Shown here: piece after piece, positions 50,684 to 52,926 of the stretch
Numbering within the stretch: position 1 is the stretch's first letter
Layout: the number at the start of each line of letters is the position of its first letter
Origin: Anaerolineae bacterium
GTDB taxonomy: Bacteria; Chloroflexota; Anaerolineae; Promineifilales; Promineifilaceae
Direction of reading: 5' to 3'
Assembly: GCA_023382655.1 (NCBI GenBank)
Contig: JAHDWK010000039.1
Coordinates: 1-52,926, forward strand
Length of the DNA: 52,926 nucleotides
Made by a program: the position numbers and the translations under genes
Notes under the pieces: generated by a model
Database searches by the model: none
What the model was told of the DNA's origin: nothing
Seen by the model: the letters and a program-made list of their open reading frames with translations, nothing else

Positions 50684-50908
50684 TTATTTGCCGCCGCCCC
50701 AGCGCTTCACAGAGCGATAGGCGGTGGCCGATGTGGCATTCCAATTTATTTTCTTCACATGTTCATTCATGCGCACTGATAATTTGGCGCGGCCCTTGGC
50801 GCGGCGGGCGCTCAGGACTTTACGGCCGCCAACAGTCTTCATCCGTTCCCGGAAGCCATGTACCCGCATCCGGCGCCGGATTTTGGGTTGATAAGTACGT
50901 TTTGGCAT
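50684..50908 (-). CDS. rpmH: Ribosomal protein bL34 with C-terminal extension
   Basis: Residues 1-45 (KRTYQPKIRRRMRVHGF, KTVGGRKVLSARRAKGR, KLSV) are typical bL34, which usually ends there at 44-50 residues. Here the frame continues for about 29 residues (NEHVKKINWNATSATAYRSV then KRWGGGK) before the stop, and rnpA follows in the normal place. The extension is basic, so it could contact rRNA. AAGGAG precedes the ATG at 50908. A 13-bp hairpin stands upstream in the leader. Confidence 0.94.
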   Translation of the reverse strand: MPKRTYQPKIRRRMRVHGFRERMKTVGGRKVLSARRAKGRAKLSVRMNEHVKKINWNATSATAYRSVKRWGGGK

Positions 50909-50929
50909 GTTTCAAGTCTCCTTCATAAA

Positions 50930-50959
50930 GGTGGCGCGATTTGCCAAAATCGCGCCACC
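50930..50959 (-). promoter_or_regulatory. Leader hairpin before rpmH
   Basis: Perfect 13-base arms (GGTGGCGCGATTT and complement) with a 4-base loop lie just upstream of the AAGGAG site. The CGATTT-GGC-AAATCG core is shared with the hairpin before the giant gene. Confidence 0.7.
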
Positions 50960-51220
50960 GCTTTTATCTTCTGTATGTGGAACAGCATAAGGTGCTTCTG
51001 CTGCACTGCTATATCATGTCAAATCTTATCGGAAAGGAGGGTGGAAACGAATTGTGTGCTACAAATCTAAACAACCGCTCATCCTCAAAGCGACGGAAAA
51101 TTATATCTCCCCGTCAGAGGGCGGTCAAATTAGGAAAAAGGGAGAGTGACGCCGGGCCAGTGACAAAAGTTGCCGGAGTCACGGGAAATGGCACGGCCGT
51201 GCCCTCCACAACCATCATTC

Positions 51221-51254
51221 AAAAAAGAACGGCCGTAGGGTGTACGGCCGTTCT
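51221..51254 (-). terminator. Terminator hairpin made of two ACGGCCGT copies (downstream of the orphan gene)
   Basis: Perfect 12-base arms AGAACGGCCGTA/TACGGCCGTTCT with a 5-base loop are followed on the minus strand by six Ts. It lies about 195 bases after the stop of the minus-strand gene at 51449-51922. Confidence 0.6.
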
Positions 51255-51448
51255 CCCATTCGCGGTTGCCTTTACGGCCGTCCACCCTCCACCAACCAAT
51301 CGCGTCACGGCCGTGTCCTCATCCGCTTATTCGTTTCCTCCATCCGCTACCGCCCGGCCCAGACAACTGTGGCACGGTGGTGACACCGGCCACAGCGACC
51401 GGGGAAGACCACGCCACAGCAGGGCCACAACATACTGAGAAGACCCAC

Positions 51449-51922
51449 CTACAGCAGAGACTCTGTTCCATCAGAGTCATATAGACTTTCAAGATATTGT
51501 TGTGCAACACTCTCATTCAGGCCCCCGAAAATCTTTGGTGTCATCAACTCCTGAATAATGTCCCATACCAACTCTTGTATAGGTTCATAACCTTCTTCTG
51601 AAACAAATAGTTCAGACATGAAAACAAAAGCTGCCCAATTGGACAAATCCAATTCTGTTATCTGCCCAGCTATATAACTTTGCAGCATATGGCAAAGATG
51701 CCTTGTTCCGATTCGCACTCGTATAACTTTACTTAAGTCCAAATCAGAGCCGTGTCCAATTTCGCGACTATCTGGAGCATTGTCAAAATTTAGGAACAGA
51801 TAGCCATGCAACCCCTTCTGAATTTGCCGGATCGATACCTTTCCTTCAACAAAATCAGTAAGTAGTTGCTTTATATCATTTATTTCATTTGGTGATAACG
51901 TTACTGAGCCATTCGTGTTCAT
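51449..51922 (-). CDS. Orphan AT-rich gene, unknown function
   Basis: I do not recognise this 157-residue protein. It is acidic and mostly helical in appearance, with no signal peptide or membrane segment. Features are an N-terminal NEINDIKQLLTDFVEGKVS, a central Cys-His pair in TRHLCHMLQSYIAG and a C-terminal IFGGLNESVAQQYLESLYDS. It is clearly more AT-rich than the operon to its left and has no ACGGCCGT, whereas both flanking spacers are full of it. Size and composition recall small immunity or accessory proteins, but nothing proves that. Confidence 0.75.
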   Translation of the reverse strand: MNTNGSVTLSPNEINDIKQLLTDFVEGKVSIRQIQKGLHGYLFLNFDNAPDSREIGHGSDLDLSKVIRVRIGTRHLCHMLQSYIAGQITELDLSNWAAFVFMSELFVSEEGYEPIQELVWDIIQELMTPKIFGGLNESVAQQYLESLYDSDGTESLL

Positions 51923-52354
51923 GAACTAATACCTGCTCCGGCGCGATCTTCTGCTGGCGGCTGCGGCCGGTTTCCGAACCGTGCCGCCCCACCTTTGCCA
52001 ACCGGAACCTATCTGTTTCACCACATCACGGCCGTCAACCCTCCATCCCTCTCTCCACTGCCAATAGTATACCCGGTCTACGGCCGTGCCAAAAACAATT
52101 CTCTGCTCTGTACGGCCGTACCTGCCCCACTATCACACACAAAAGAACGGCCGTAGGAGGGCACGGCCGTTCCGCTGCTATGATGGGGTGAGCAGATGAG
52201 GGGGGTGACGGCCGTACCCCATCCGTTTATCCGCTTCCCCACTGCGGCAAACCTTCACGGGTGGCTGGTATGCCACGTAACGATGCCGGACGAAAAGCAG
52301 GGCAACGGCCGTTGGCAAACAGGCTAGTGACAGGCAAGAGAATGTGGGCCGGCG
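51923..52354. other. 432-base gene-free spacer with eight ACGGCCGT copies
   Basis: Eight copies lie between 52028 and 52393, the last one just inside the next gene. Two form a terminator hairpin (52141-52172). A CATCCGTTTATCCGCTTCC word at 52220-52238 echoes the one at about 51319-51338. No small gene or promoter was identified. Confidence 0.5.
52141..52172 (-). terminator. Second hairpin made of two ACGGCCGT copies
   Basis: Perfect 10-base arms GAACGGCCGT/ACGGCCGTTC with an 8-base loop are followed on the minus strand by TTTTGTG. It lies about 180 bases after the WD40 fragment, in the same layout as the hairpin at 51221-51254. Confidence 0.5.
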
Positions 52355-52870
52355 CTAACGACCAAGAATGTCTGACAGTGGGAAAACGGCCGTAAAATGG
52401 TCTGCGCCTATAAGTACCTCATCCCTTGTGGGCGAAAACGCAATACTCCAGACACGCTCTCTGTTATTAAACTTAAGGCGTGTCAATCGGTACTCATTAT
52501 CCAATTCCCAGAAACGAACACTGCCATCAACAGAACCGGCGGCCAGGATAGTATCAGAAGGGTCAAAAGCTAAGGCATATAGCGATTTTGAGAAACCATC
52601 GAACCTAGTAATCGTCTCCCCTGTTTCCACATCAACCAAAATAACCTCGATCACCTCTTTATTATTTGAGTCTGGTTTTTCTGAGGCATAGGCTAAGAAT
52701 TTCCCGTCACTGGATAAGGCCAAGCTGTTAGGAGAGTTGCCAACTTCAACTCTTCCTTTCAGCAAGTTAGATTCAATATCCCAAACTTCAATATATGTGT
52801 ATTTGCTTCCGGCAACAATCTGTTTGTTTAACGAAATCGTTCTATGAAAAAATTGAGGGATTTCATCATA
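52355..52870 (-). CDS. WD40-repeat protein fragment without a normal start
   Basis: About three WD40 blades are visible: an incomplete one ending YTYIEVWDIES, then SLALSSDGKFLAYASE, YALAFDPSDTILAAGSVDG with VRFWELD, and WSIAFSPTRDEVLIGA. The frame is open only back to a TAG at 52871-52873. No ATG or GTG occurs in it, and the only TTG (52765) lies inside a blade, so the 5' part is missing or shifted to another frame. This is either a pseudogene remnant or a frameshifted gene continuing beyond the window. It is AT-rich, like the orphan gene beside it, and unlike the large TIR-WD40 gene. Confidence 0.6.
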   Translation of the reverse strand, partial: YDEIPQFFHRTISLNKQIVAGSKYTYIEVWDIESNLLKGRVEVGNSPNSLALSSDGKFLAYASEKPDSNNKEVIEVILVDVETGETITRFDGFSKSLYALAFDPSDTILAAGSVDGSVRFWELDNEYRLTRLKFNNRERVWSIAFSPTRDEVLIGADHFTAVFPLSDILGR

Positions 52871-52926
52871 CTAGGACTTTCGCTTTAGCTCACAAATGAG
52901 CGACAATCAATTGATGATTTCACGAA

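Larger units (their letters stand above)
50909..51448. other. 540-base gene-free spacer with hairpins and five ACGGCCGT copies
   Basis: From left to right it holds the rpmH leader hairpin (50930-50959), an unassigned part with GGAAAGGAGGG near 51031-51041 followed by a possible 31-codon frame from GTG 51054 to 51149 (low support), and five ACGGCCGT copies between 51193 and 51314, two of them forming a terminator hairpin. A longer plus frame (50941-51438) has no recognisable content. No DnaA boxes were seen, although dnaA/oriC often neighbours rpmH. Confidence 0.5.

Noticed and set aside
51054..51149. Possible 31-codon peptide gene with GTG start
   Set aside because: GGAGG is 13 bases from the start, which is too far for comfort, and nothing else supports it; kept only as a note.
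50941..51438. Plus-strand open frame of 165 codons in the spacer left of the orphan gene
   Set aside because: It runs through a leader hairpin, a terminator hairpin and five octamers; codon use and composition do not look like a gene.
51221..52253. Gene-cassette or integron-like structure with attC-like hairpins around the orphan gene
   Set aside because: The repeated hairpins lack the core sites of attC, and their T-runs on the minus strand fit terminators better; no integrase is present.
50909..52354. Replication origin next to rpmH
   Set aside because: No DnaA boxes (TTATCCACA-like) or AT-rich unwinding region was found by eye and dnaA is not in the window.
1..52926. CRISPR array, tRNA, rRNA or insertion sequence
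   Set aside because: No regularly spaced direct repeats with unique spacers, no cloverleaf with T-loop consensus, no rRNA stretch and no transposase-like frame were seen. The word repeats are contiguous or inverted and do not form an array.

Overview
The window looks like a moderately GC-rich chromosome segment from a free-living, probably filamentous member of the Chloroflexota (Anaerolineae/Ardenticatenia-like). This is inferred from the style of the proteins, with no database match behind it: secreted multidomain proteins with CARDB, PKD and thrombospondin-3-like repeats, lipoproteins with Pro/Thr-rich linkers, a TIR-WD40 fusion, a ParB-like/universal-stress fusion, and short hydrophobic FLP-type tails on exported proteins. 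No rRNA, tRNA, CRISPR array or insertion sequence was seen.

Layout. 1-6.6 kb: a truncated secreted S8 protease, the lipoate pair lipA and lipB, an orphan secreted protein, a DHFR-like reductase and a cupin. 6.6-20.9 kb (mostly + strand): a ParB-like/universal stress protein, a histidine phosphatase, an RlmM-like methyltransferase, a DUF58 protein, a secreted metzincin-like protease, nudC (minus), a WS/DGAT acyltransferase with a C-terminal HhH domain, a cyclic-nucleotide-binding protein, a CinA-like protein, a glycosyltransferase, yraN and miaA. 20.9-29.2 kb: one 2,775-codon secreted protein whose N-terminal third resembles the pore-forming B component of binary toxins (anthrax protective antigen/Vip1). 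29.5-32.7 kb: an M14 lipoprotein, pncB and a membrane protein. 32.8-38.9 kb: an ECF sigma factor with a FecR/DUF5666 partner, an M20 peptidase, a TPR protein and a DinB-like protein. 38.9-47.0 kb: a TIR-WD40 receptor-like protein, an M23/beta-propeller lipoprotein, an HD-domain protein and serA. 47.0-50.9 kb: the conserved operon rpmH-rnpA-yidD-(beta-propeller lipoprotein)-yidC-jag, read leftward. 50.9-52.9 kb: repeat-rich spacers around an AT-rich orphan gene and a WD40 fragment.

Two genome-scale signals stand out. First, the perfect palindrome ACGGCCGT occurs about 124 times by eye, about one per 430 bases, where one or two would be expected by chance. It lies in genes (most often reading Thr-Ala-Val) and in spacers, where pairs of copies form terminator hairpins. 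It is completely absent from 23.43 to 29.77 kb, inside the giant gene. Second, the spacers are built from short reiterated words and perfect hairpins that start at, and often supply, the stop codon of the upstream gene. In at least a dozen genes a hairpin sits just in front of the ribosome-binding site or start codon of the downstream gene.

Functional themes are lipoate and NAD metabolism (lipA/lipB, pncB, nudC, cinA, and a probable TIR NADase), RNA modification and the membrane-insertion pathway (miaA, rlmM-like, rpmH operon), and a large exported proteome.
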